Assembly: GCA_963422415.1 (NCBI GenBank)
Contig: OY729430.1
Span: 1-64,000, forward strand
Direction of reading: 5' to 3'
DNA: 64,000 bases
From: Bin34 sp963422415
Lineage (GTDB): Bacteria; Chloroflexota; Anaerolineae; Caldilineales; Caldilineaceae
This document shows positions 8,563-15,987 of the stretch, piece by piece. The stretch's first letter is position 1; each line of letters opens with the position of its first letter. The notes beneath the pieces were generated by a model. That model did not search any database. It was not told the origin of the DNA and saw only the letters and a program-made list of their open reading frames with translations. A program made the position numbers and the translations under genes.

Positions 8563-9378
8563 TCAGGAGCGGCGATTTTTCCAGGCCGCGTAGATCAGCA
8601 CGCAGACGAAGAGGGTGGCCTGCAGCAGGATGATGGAGGCTCCCGACGCAATGTCCACATAGAAACTCAAGTAGATGCCGGCGGCGCCAGAGAGCGAACC
8701 GATCAGGGTCGAAAGAATCATCATGCGCCCAAAATGGGCGGTCAGCAGGCGCGCGATCGTGGCTGGAATGATGAGCACGGCGGAGATCAGGGTGACACCC
8801 AACACCTGCATGGAAGTAATGATGACACCTGCCAGCAAAAAGGCAAAGAGGATGTTCAGGCCGCGGACAGGTACCCCATACACCTGGGCCACCTCGTAGT
8901 CGAAGGTGTAGAAGAGCAGGGCCTTGTAGAAGAACAGAATGGCGGCGGCAACCAGCAGAAAGACTGCGCTCACCATCCACAGATCCATGGCTTCCACGCC
9001 TAGGATGTTGCCAAAGAGCATCGCCTCAATGGAGGGGGTATAGTTTCGCGCCCGGCTGATCAGGGCCACGCCAAAGGCAAAGCTGGCGGTCGTGATAATG
9101 CCGATGGCGGCATCCGCCTTGATCTCGGGACGCCGGGCCAAGCCGTTGATGAGCAGGGCGGACGCTACACCCCACAAGCCCGCCCCCACATAGAAATTCC
9201 ATTGCGCCATGAAAGCCACCACGGCGCCGCCAAAGACCGCATGGGCCAGACCATGGCCGATATAGCTCATGCCCTGCAGGACAATGTAGACCCCCATCGC
9301 CCCGCACATGGCCCCCACCAGCAAGGCCATGATCAGGCCCATGCGAAAAAAAAGAAATTCAAAGGGTTCCAGCGGCAT
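8563..9378 (-). CDS. Metal ABC transporter permease (ABC-3 / ZnuB-MntB family)
   Basis: Integral membrane component of a cluster-9 metal importer, 271 residues with about eight hydrophobic segments. Diagnostic segments include MALLVGAMCGAMGVYIVLQGMSYIGHGLAHAVFGG and the later GVIITSMQVLGVTLISAVLIIPA, typical of ABC-3 permeases. I chose the ATG at 9378 (MPLEPFEFLFFRMG), which follows an AAGGG site with good spacing. A start at 9411 is also open. Either way the 5' end overlaps the ATPase gene (20 or 53 bases), implying translational coupling. Third gene of the minus-strand operon. Confidence 0.92.
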   Translation of the reverse strand: MPLEPFEFLFFRMGLIMALLVGAMCGAMGVYIVLQGMSYIGHGLAHAVFGGAVVAFMAQWNFYVGAGLWGVASALLINGLARRPEIKADAAIGIITTASFAFGVALISRARNYTPSIEAMLFGNILGVEAMDLWMVSAVFLLVAAAILFFYKALLFYTFDYEVAQVYGVPVRGLNILFAFLLAGVIITSMQVLGVTLISAVLIIPATIARLLTAHFGRMMILSTLIGSLSGAAGIYLSFYVDIASGASIILLQATLFVCVLIYAAWKNRRS

Positions 9379-10207
9379 CCACGGACCCTTGCCCTTTCGT
9401 GTGGTGGGCATCCGGCGTGTGTCCCGCTACCGGCTGCGGAATCACGTCCGCCAAGGTATGCTTATGGAGCGATTCGGACACATAGACATGTCCGTCCTGC
9501 CGATGCACCACCAGATCGGAACGGTAGGTCCGGTCCAGTATCTCCTTCCGATACACGTCTGCAGGCGGTCCTTGGGCCACCACGGTCTGGTTTACACAAA
9601 CCACCCAAGGCAAATGGGAGGAGGCCGCGTTCAGATCATGGGTGCTGATGATGATGGTCTGGCCCGCCCGATTGAGATCGGCCAGCAGGTGCAGCGTCCG
9701 CTCCGTGCTGTACACGTCCATGTCGCTGGTGGGTTCGTCCAGGACCAGCAGATCCGGGTTCGCCACCAAGGCCCGGGCCACAAAGACCCGTTGCTGCTGG
9801 CCTCCGGACAGCGACCCAATGGGTCGTTGCATCAGGTCCGGTATTTCCAGCCGTTCCAGCGCCTCTGCAATGCGTTGCCGGTCTTGGCGGGTAGGCCAAG
9901 GCCAGATACAGGTATGCTGGCGGAGTCCCATCCACACCATCTGCTCCACGGTGGCGGGAAAGTTCCAGTCCACCTGCTCTATCTGGGGCACATAGCCGCA
10001 ACGGAGGCTGCCGCCCGCCACCTTCACCTGCCCTTGGGTAGGAGCCAACACCCCCAGCAGAATTTTCAGCAGTGTGGTCTTGCCCGAGCCTGAGGGTCCC
10101 AGCAATGCCATAAACTGACCGGCGTGAATGTGCACGTCAATGTCACGCAACACGGTCTTCGCACCGTACTGAAAGCACACGTTTCGCAGTTCGATTTTGG
10201 GGTCCAT
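9359..10207 (-). CDS. Metal ABC transporter ATP-binding protein
   Basis: Cytoplasmic ATPase of a Zn/Mn-type importer, 282 residues. Motifs in order: Walker A GPSGSGKTT (about 36-44), a Q-loop in GYVPQIEQVDWNFP (typical of the ZnuC/MntA group), signature LSGGQQQRVFVARAL, Walker B LLVLDEPTSDMD and the switch His in ISTHDLN. The C-terminal extension after about residue 240 is His-rich (HTPDAHHTKG) and could bind metal, though it also overlaps the permease start. Second gene of the operon, 23 bases after the binding protein. Confidence 0.95.
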   Translation of the reverse strand: MDPKIELRNVCFQYGAKTVLRDIDVHIHAGQFMALLGPSGSGKTTLLKILLGVLAPTQGQVKVAGGSLRCGYVPQIEQVDWNFPATVEQMVWMGLRQHTCIWPWPTRQDRQRIAEALERLEIPDLMQRPIGSLSGGQQQRVFVARALVANPDLLVLDEPTSDMDVYSTERTLHLLADLNRAGQTIIISTHDLNAASSHLPWVVCVNQTVVAQGPPADVYRKEILDRTYRSDLVVHRQDGHVYVSESLHKHTLADVIPQPVAGHTPDAHHTKGQGSVDAAGTL

Positions 10208-10230
10208 GGCCGCGCGGAATTGTGCAGATC

Positions 10231-11262
10231 CTAGGGATGGGCCGGCACATCTTGCAGAACCTTGGCATCACCGCCCAGAGCCTCCACCATGATGCTCACG
10301 TTGCGTTTCATCATGCCAATGTAGGTGTGCTCGGCCGAACCGGGTTCTCCGGGCAAGACATCGTCGGTCAGCTTGTCGTTCAACTCGACGCCGGTTTCGC
10401 GAGCGATGGCCCGCAGGGCGGAAGACGGAAATTCCTGGGCTCCAAAGATCACCCGGACCCCGGTTTCCCTGACTTGGCGAATGAAGTCCGCCAACTCTTT
10501 GGCCGAAGGCTCCGACATGTCCGCCGGCTGCATGGCCCCAATCACGGTAAGCCCGTAGCGGCGGGCGAAGTAAGCCCAGGAGTCATGGTAGGTCAACAGC
10601 TGTCGCTGTTCCGGCGGAATGGTGTCCACTGCAGCAGCAATGGCCTCGTCCAACTGCTGCAGCAATTCCGTGTAGGCCGCCGCCCGGGCCGCGTATGCAC
10701 GGGTGTGATTCGCATCGGCGGTGGCCAAGACGTTGCCAATAATCTCGACATAGGCCATCACCAGCGTGGGGTCCATCCAAAGATGCGGGTTGGGGGCGCC
10801 TCCGCTCTGCGGGAAGGAGAAGTCGAAAATCCATTCCCTCTGATCCAAGACCTGATCACCCAGCAACACCCACTCCTGCGCCGGCATCTGACCGCTTGCG
10901 CCGTACACAACGAGGTCCAGAATCAGAGCCTCCAATTGCAGTCCGTTGAGAAAAATCACCTGCGCCTGGGCCAGCTTGATGGCATCCGAAGGAGCAGGTT
11001 CGAAGGTATGGGAATTCACGCCGGGCGGGACAAGCCCCGACAATTCGATGGAATCCCCCCCCACTTGGGCCACGATATCGACCAAAGGCGCCACCGAGGC
11101 TACCACCTGCAAACGGCTTGCCACCTCCGATTCCGCGGAAGGGGCGCCACCACTGTCGCTGCAAGCCACGATTCCCCAGCCCATCCCCAGCGCAGACATC
11201 AGCAGGTACAGAAAAAACACTTTGGGGACAGAGGAGAGACGAGAGAAGAGAAGAGATCGCAT
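10231..11262 (-). CDS. Metal ABC transporter substrate-binding lipoprotein (ZnuA/TroA/MntC family)
   Basis: Cluster-9 metal-binding protein of about 343 residues and first gene of the importer operon. The start at 11262 (MRSLLFSRLS) gives a lipoprotein signal ending GWGIVACS. A longer frame to 11310 adds 16 non-signal residues. Candidate metal ligands are His in VNSHTFEPAPSD, His in NPHLWMDP, His in TYHDSWAYFARRYGL and an acidic residue in LNDKLTDDVLPG. The HDxxxYF form of the third ligand resembles ZnuA/TroA (Zn) more than PsaA, but zinc and manganese cannot be separated by reading. There is no long His-rich loop. Confidence 0.92.
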   Translation of the reverse strand: MRSLLFSRLSSVPKVFFLYLLMSALGMGWGIVACSDSGGAPSAESEVASRLQVVASVAPLVDIVAQVGGDSIELSGLVPPGVNSHTFEPAPSDAIKLAQAQVIFLNGLQLEALILDLVVYGASGQMPAQEWVLLGDQVLDQREWIFDFSFPQSGGAPNPHLWMDPTLVMAYVEIIGNVLATADANHTRAYAARAAAYTELLQQLDEAIAAAVDTIPPEQRQLLTYHDSWAYFARRYGLTVIGAMQPADMSEPSAKELADFIRQVRETGVRVIFGAQEFPSSALRAIARETGVELNDKLTDDVLPGEPGSAEHTYIGMMKRNVSIMVEALGGDAKVLQDVPAHP

Positions 11263-11308
11263 GGCAAGATCCTGTGGCGCAAGACCATTATCCAACAAGA
11301 TAGAGTTC

Positions 11309-11332
11309 ATTTTGGGAATGGAAAATCAAAAT
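11309..11332. promoter_or_regulatory. Candidate operator of the metal importer (ATTTTG-N12-CAAAAT)
   Basis: Six-base arms ATTTTG (11309-11314) and CAAAAT (11327-11332), about 50-70 bases upstream of the binding-protein ATG. Metal importers of this type are usually repressed by Fur/Zur or DtxR/MntR proteins binding AT-rich palindromes near the promoter. The arms do not match a textbook Zur or MntR box, so the assignment is tentative. Confidence 0.3.
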
Positions 11333-11523
11333 GGGGCGACAACCCCAAGATTCAGGCGGATCGGGATCCAACGGATCCCGACAGTCATCACACTTGGCAT
11401 GGACCGGGCCGGTGACAGGAATCCGCATCCCAATGCACGATTCCGCTCTTGCACAGGACTGGGCTCTGGGAACAGGGTCGCAACTTCTTGCATCGGCCAG
11501 AAGGGACAGGTACGGATTAAGAT

Positions 11524-11529
11524 TACAAT
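11524..11529 (+). promoter_or_regulatory. Probable -10 element of the M42 peptidase gene
   Basis: TACAAT, 34 bases before the ATG at 11563. It is followed by an AAGGATAGGAG ribosome-binding region. Same hexamer as at other promoters in this window. Confidence 0.45.
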
Positions 11530-11562
11530 CCAGACATGTACCCGCAAGGATAGGAGCCAATC

Positions 11563-12627
11563 ATGCCGAACTACCAGGTAGGGCCCGATCTCGATCATGC
11601 CATTCTCAACCGCTTCAAGTCACTGCTCTACACACCTTCCCCCTCCAGCCGCGAACGGGACCTGGCAGATGTCATCTGTGGCCAGATCGATGCACTGGGC
11701 TACGCCTGCCGCCGGGACGCCGGCGGCAACATACTGGTGGAGGTGGCGGGCCAGAAACCCGATTTGCCGCTCTGGTGCTACGCCGCCCACATGGATGAAA
11801 TTGGAATGGTGATCACGAAAGTGCCCGAGGACGGCCGACTCCGGGCCACGCGCTCCGGCGGCTTGTTTCCCTGGAAACTGGGAGAGACCCCAGTGGAAGT
11901 CATGGGCGATCAAGGACATGTACTGGGCCTGCTCAGCATGGGCTCCACACACACGCCCCAAGCGGCGGAAAAGGCCGTGACCTGGGAGGATGTCTGGATT
12001 GAAACCGGCTTGGGCCTGAAAGAACTTGGGCAGGCCGGCGTGCGGCCGGGTTCGCTGGCCGTGCCGCACGCGTCCCACCGCGGCCCTGTCATTTTCGGCC
12101 GTCCAGGCCAGGAACTGGCCGCCGCGTGGACTTTCGACGACCGACTGGGCTGCGCCCTGCAGCTGGAGATCCTGTCCCAGTTGCAGGCCACCCGGGAGCG
12201 ACCCCGCCATCCGACCGTCTTTGCCTTCACGCATCACGAGGAAGGCGGAGGCCACGGAGCCAAGAATGTGGCCCGGGCACTGCAGCCGGAGGCCTTCATT
12301 GCCATCGACGGCGCGCCCATGCCGCCGGATACACCCTTGGTCATGGATGATCGCCCTGCCACGTGGGCCAAGGACGCCTTGGCTCACTACGATCACGCGC
12401 TGCTCCAAGAGATCATTGCGGCCGGGCGGGAAGTTGGAGTCGAGGTGCAGAGCGTGGTGTATGCCAGCGCGGCCAGTGACGCCAGCATGGCATTCAACGC
12501 AGGCCATACGGATCGAGCCTTGGTCTTCGGATGTGTCCGGGGCAACAGCCACGGTTACGAAATGCTGCGCGTCGGGGCGCTGGACAACACCTGCAAGACC
12601 CTGTACCGCTTCGTCACCACCCGCTAG
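11563..12627 (+). CDS. M42 family metallo-aminopeptidase
   Basis: Dinuclear-metal aminopeptidase of 354 residues, usually forming tetrahedral dodecamers in the cytoplasm that trim peptides. Metal and catalytic motifs in order: AAHMDEIGM (His and Asp ligands, about 74-81), TFDDRLGC (bridging Asp), THHEEGGGHGA (catalytic Glu pair) and AIDGAP (Asp ligand). The late His ligand is in GNSHGYEMLRV. The family is often mislabelled endoglucanase. It has its own promoter (TACAAT at 11524) and a good ribosome site. It lies upstream of clpC on the same strand, with 162 bases between. Confidence 0.92.
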   Translation: MPNYQVGPDLDHAILNRFKSLLYTPSPSSRERDLADVICGQIDALGYACRRDAGGNILVEVAGQKPDLPLWCYAAHMDEIGMVITKVPEDGRLRATRSGGLFPWKLGETPVEVMGDQGHVLGLLSMGSTHTPQAAEKAVTWEDVWIETGLGLKELGQAGVRPGSLAVPHASHRGPVIFGRPGQELAAAWTFDDRLGCALQLEILSQLQATRERPRHPTVFAFTHHEEGGGHGAKNVARALQPEAFIAIDGAPMPPDTPLVMDDRPATWAKDALAHYDHALLQEIIAAGREVGVEVQSVVYASAASDASMAFNAGHTDRALVFGCVRGNSHGYEMLRVGALDNTCKTLYRFVTTR

Positions 12628-12665
12628 GCAAACGCGGGGATTCGGAGGCATGGTCCACCCCCGCG

Positions 12666-12696
12666 GCCTCAATAGAGTTTCATTAGAGTTTGAGGC
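12666..12696. promoter_or_regulatory. Inverted repeat enclosing tandem TAGAGTTT repeats upstream of clpC
   Basis: GCCTCAA (12666-12672) pairs with TTGAGGC (12690-12696). Between and overlapping them TAGAGTTT occurs twice (12673-12680 and 12684-12691) with a three-base spacer. It could be the hairpin ending the M42 transcript. It could also be a heat-shock operator: CtsR boxes in Firmicutes are likewise tandem direct repeats with a three-base spacer, though of a different sequence. Confidence 0.35.
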
Positions 12697-12724
12697 AAGG
12701 CCGCTCCAATGGGACGGGCCTTCC

Positions 12725-12730
12725 TATAAT
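12725..12730 (+). promoter_or_regulatory. -10 element of clpC (TATAAT)
   Basis: A consensus TATAAT, 60 bases before the clpC ATG. No good -35 lies 17 bases upstream (CTCCAA), so transcription may need an activator or an alternative sigma factor, or be weak. Confidence 0.45.
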
Positions 12731-12789
12731 CCCGTTGTATCCGTCTCCCCTGAGGCGACGGGACTGGTACGCAGAAGGATTTTTCATCA

Positions 12790-15270
12790 ATGATTTCAAA
12801 GAATTTTAGCCAGAATGCACAGGCCGCGGCGCGGGGCGCCATTGAGCTGCTGGCACGCTACAGACACGTGCAGGTGGACGTGGAACATCTGCTGCTGGCT
12901 CTCATTGCCCAAAAGGATACCTCGGCCCTGCGTCTGCTGGAAAGCATGGAAGCGGACCTGGACCAGATCCGGACAGAGGTGGAAATTGAACTGGAGCGAG
13001 GCAAACACAATCTGGGCGGTCCCTTTCACGGTCCTCAGATTCAACTGAACCTCACCCCGCAACTGCAAACCGTGATCAACAGTTCCCAGCAGCTGGCGGG
13101 CAAGAACCAAGTCACGACCGGCCATTTCCTGGAAGCCATCGTCCGGGCCGGCGATTCGAAGGCGGCCCTTATCCTGCAAAAGGCGGGAGTCAGCCTGATT
13201 AACTTGGACGAGGCCTTGACACAGGCAGCGCAGGCGAAGGGACCGGAGGGCGAGGCCGCGCAGAATCAATTCAAGACCCTGCGGCAATATGCACGGGACC
13301 TGACTCAAGCGGCGGCGGTGGGCAAGATCGATCCGGTCATCGGGCGCGAAACGGAAATCCTGCGGGTACTGCAGATTCTGAGCCGCCGCACCAAGAACAA
13401 TCCGGTCCTGATTGGCGAGGCCGGGGTGGGCAAGACCGCCGTGGTGGAAGGTCTGGCGCAACGGATTGTGGACAGCCACGTGCCGGAGCCCCTGTTGGAC
13501 AAGAAGGTCTTTTCCTTGGATCTGGGAGCCATGATTGCCGGCACCCGGTTTCGCGGGGAATTCGAGGAGCGTCTAAAGGGTGCCTTGGACGAGGTTATCG
13601 CCAGCCAGGGGGAAATCATCCTTTTCATTGATGAACTGCACACGGTGGTGGGAGCCGGCAACATGCCCGGGGCGCTGGATGCCAGCAACATGCTGAAACC
13701 ACCCCTGTCTCGAGGCGAACTGCAGTTCATTGGGGCTACCACCCTCAACGAATACCGGGAAAGCATTGAGAAGGACAGCGCCTTGGAACGCCGCTTTGCC
13801 TCGGTCTTCGTGGATGAGCCGGACCACGACGAAGCCGTTGCCATTCTGGAGGGCGTGCGGGACCGCTATGCGGAACACCACGGCGTGACATACACCCCCG
13901 AAGCCCTCGAAGCCGCCGTGACCTTGAGTCAGCGGTACATTCAGGACCGGCATCTGCCGGACAAGGCCATTGACCTGATTGACGAGGCCGCGGCCAAGCT
14001 GCGGGTGGCCCTGCATCTATTGCCTCAGGAGCTGAAGGCCAATAAGCAGGAGATTGATCGGCTGCTGCGCCAGGAAGAGACCGCGTGGAGTCAGCGCAAC
14101 TATGAGGAGGCGGCCCAGTACAAGATGGACCGGGCGCGGCTGGAGACCGCATACGAGAGGGAACACGAAGCCTGGCGGCAGGAAGCGGAACTGGACGAAA
14201 TCGTCGAAAAGGACGACATCGCCCAGGTGGTGCAGGCTTGGACCGGCATTCCCGTGCAAGCCCTGCTCGAATCCGATTCCGAAAAGCTGTTGCATCTGGA
14301 GCAGGAGATTCAGAAGCGGATTGTAGGCCAGGACGAGGCGGTGACCGCGGTCAGCGACGCTCTGCGCCGCGCACACAGCGGGCTCAAGGATCCGCGGCGA
14401 CCCATTGGCGTCTTCCTCTTCCTCGGACCCACCGGGGTCGGCAAGTCCGAACTGGCCCGCGAAGTCGCCATCCAGCTCTTCGATGACGAAGAGGCCCTGA
14501 TTCGCATTGACATGAGCGAGTATCGCGAGGCGCATGCCATCAGCCGCCTGTTCGGCGCCCCGCCAGGCTATGTGGGATACGATCAGGGCGGTCAGCTCAC
14601 AGAGCAGGTGCGGCGCCGTCCCTACCGGGCCATCCTGTTCGACGAGATTGAAAAGGCCCATCCAGATGTCTGGAACAGCCTGCTGCAGATCATGGACGAC
14701 GGCCACTTGACCGACGGACAGGGCCGCAAGGTGGATTTCCGCAACACCATTGTGATCATGACCAGCAACGTGGGGGCGGACGTGGTCAGCCGGGGCAAGG
14801 TGGGATTCGCCACGCCGGTCCTGAACGAAGACCGGGTGGAGGGCGAATACAGCGCCCAGCTCAAGCGGTTGTTCCAGCCGGAGTTCCTGAATCGCATTGA
14901 CGAGACCATCATCTTCCATAGCCTGTCGAAGAAAGACATCCAGCAGATTGTAGGCATCCTGATGAACGACCTGCATGCGCGCCTGCAGGAGATTGGCCTG
15001 ACTGTGGAGCTGACCGTGGCCGCGACAGAGCATCTGGCCCACATTGGCTATGACCCCACCTATGGAGCTCGTCCCTTGCGCAGGGTGTTGCAGCGTGCCA
15101 TTGAGAACGAGTTGAGCAAGGGATTGCTGCTGGGATCCTTCAACGCGGGCGACCATATCCGAATAGACCACGATCCCGAGGCGGAGGACAACTACAAGCT
15201 CTCCTTTGCGGTGACGGAGAGTCACCCGGCCCCGGAACCGGCCATCCGCCATCAGGTACACGCCCCCTAA
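12790..15270 (+). CDS. clpC: ATP-dependent Clp protease ATP-binding subunit ClpC
   Basis: Two-domain AAA+ unfoldase of 826 residues that feeds substrates to ClpP. Order: two Clp_N repeats (1-150), AAA-1 with Walker A GEAGVGKT (209-216) and Walker B FIDELHT, a short middle region with a UVR-like segment (WSQRNYEEAAQYKMDRARLE, about 435-455), AAA-2 with Walker A GPTGVGKS (546-553), then sensor and D2-small domains. The short middle region and the VGF tripeptide near 671, in the ClpP-binding loop position, point to ClpC rather than ClpB. Both arginine-finger regions are present. No clpP or mcsAB/ctsR genes lie nearby. Confidence 0.93.
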   Translation: MISKNFSQNAQAAARGAIELLARYRHVQVDVEHLLLALIAQKDTSALRLLESMEADLDQIRTEVEIELERGKHNLGGPFHGPQIQLNLTPQLQTVINSSQQLAGKNQVTTGHFLEAIVRAGDSKAALILQKAGVSLINLDEALTQAAQAKGPEGEAAQNQFKTLRQYARDLTQAAAVGKIDPVIGRETEILRVLQILSRRTKNNPVLIGEAGVGKTAVVEGLAQRIVDSHVPEPLLDKKVFSLDLGAMIAGTRFRGEFEERLKGALDEVIASQGEIILFIDELHTVVGAGNMPGALDASNMLKPPLSRGELQFIGATTLNEYRESIEKDSALERRFASVFVDEPDHDEAVAILEGVRDRYAEHHGVTYTPEALEAAVTLSQRYIQDRHLPDKAIDLIDEAAAKLRVALHLLPQELKANKQEIDRLLRQEETAWSQRNYEEAAQYKMDRARLETAYEREHEAWRQEAELDEIVEKDDIAQVVQAWTGIPVQALLESDSEKLLHLEQEIQKRIVGQDEAVTAVSDALRRAHSGLKDPRRPIGVFLFLGPTGVGKSELAREVAIQLFDDEEALIRIDMSEYREAHAISRLFGAPPGYVGYDQGGQLTEQVRRRPYRAILFDEIEKAHPDVWNSLLQIMDDGHLTDGQGRKVDFRNTIVIMTSNVGADVVSRGKVGFATPVLNEDRVEGEYSAQLKRLFQPEFLNRIDETIIFHSLSKKDIQQIVGILMNDLHARLQEIGLTVELTVAATEHLAHIGYDPTYGARPLRRVLQRAIENELSKGLLLGSFNAGDHIRIDHDPEAEDNYKLSFAVTESHPAPEPAIRHQVHAP

Positions 15271-15286
15271 GCCCCGCATCCTTTGT

Positions 15287-15292
15287 TACAAT
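15287..15292 (+). promoter_or_regulatory. Extended -10 promoter of the small membrane-protein pair
   Basis: TGTTACAAT, an extended -10 (TG-N-TACAAT), 34 bases before the ATG at 15326 and just after the clpC stop. Confidence 0.45.
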
Positions 15293-15325
15293 GGCCCACG
15301 CCCTTCCCCAGCGAGGTTCTTTTCC

Positions 15326-15625
15326 ATGCAGGCTCTACTGGCCACGGCCAGCGTACTCGCCCTGATTGTCATTGCGTTCAATCTGCTGTTGACGTGCGGG
15401 TTGCTGGTGGTCTGCATCTACTACACCCAGAAGCTGATTGGCCACTGCAATGGCCTGCTGGAAACCGGCTTGGAAAAGGGAGGGCAGCTGTCCGCCCAAG
15501 CCGTCCGGGTCGTGGACAGAGCCAGTGAAAAGGTGGTCCAGCCGGTAATCTGGACCGAAGGGAAGACCGAACAAATCCAGAAAATCGGCCGCTCGCTAGC
15601 TTCCTGCCCCGATAATTCACCATAG
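15326..15625 (+). CDS. Small single-pass membrane protein, hypothetical
   Basis: A 99-residue protein with one strong transmembrane segment at about 7-34 (TASVLALIVIAFNLLLTCGL, then VVCIYYTQ). A polar, probably helical tail follows (LLETGLEKGGQLSAQAVRVVDRASEK). The topology resembles short membrane-anchored helical proteins of the DUF948/YtxH kind, but I cannot assign a family. It has its own promoter and is followed after 10 bases by a second small membrane protein, suggesting a two-gene unit. Confidence 0.6.
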   Translation: MQALLATASVLALIVIAFNLLLTCGLLVVCIYYTQKLIGHCNGLLETGLEKGGQLSAQAVRVVDRASEKVVQPVIWTEGKTEQIQKIGRSLASCPDNSP

Positions 15626-15635
15626 ATAACGAACC

Positions 15636-15866
15636 ATGGAATCTCCTCCCAAAATCTCCGATTCCACCGCAAACAGCCGGAAACGGCTGGCCTTGGGCAT
15701 TTCCCTGGGAGCGTTCCTGGGGGCGGTTTTGGCTTGGTATGCCAGCCAGGTGCGTCAGGGAGAGGAAGAGAAAGCCCCCGCCATGGGCGTGGGCGACATG
15801 GTTTCCCTGGGCATAGAGGTGTTGGGGCTGGTGCGGACTCTGTTTCGCATGCTCAAGCGCATTTGA
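15636..15866 (+). CDS. Small membrane protein, YtxH-like topology, hypothetical
   Basis: A 76-residue protein. A polar N-terminus is followed by a Gly/Ala/Leu-rich segment (LALGISLGAFLGAVLAWYAS, about 19-38), a charged linker (RQGEEEKAP) and an amphipathic C-terminal helix ending LVRTLFRMLKRI. The short Gly-rich membrane helix and helical tail recall YtxH-type stress proteins, but the similarity is only topological. Likely co-transcribed with the preceding small membrane protein. Confidence 0.55.
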   Translation: MESPPKISDSTANSRKRLALGISLGAFLGAVLAWYASQVRQGEEEKAPAMGVGDMVSLGIEVLGLVRTLFRMLKRI

Positions 15867-15987
15867 CGTGGATCTGCCGCCGATCGACCGTAGACGGCTT
15901 CTGGCCTTGGCCCGCACGGCCGGCGCCTCTGTCTGTCCTGCCACCTGCCCCTTGCCCGCCCCTTGTTTCCAGCGAGGATCTTGAATC

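Larger units (their letters stand above)
11263..11562. other. Divergent intergenic region between metal importer and M42 peptidase
   Basis: About 300 bases without a gene. It holds a candidate metal-responsive inverted repeat (11309-11332), a GATAAT-like hexamer facing the importer (minus strand, about 11286-11291) and a TACAAT facing the peptidase (11524-11529). Confidence 0.5.

Noticed and set aside
10222..11415. 397-codon plus-strand ORF opposite the metal-binding lipoprotein gene
   Set aside because: It is antisense to a clear cluster-9 binding protein and its translation is rich in Arg, Gln, His and Gly without domain motifs.
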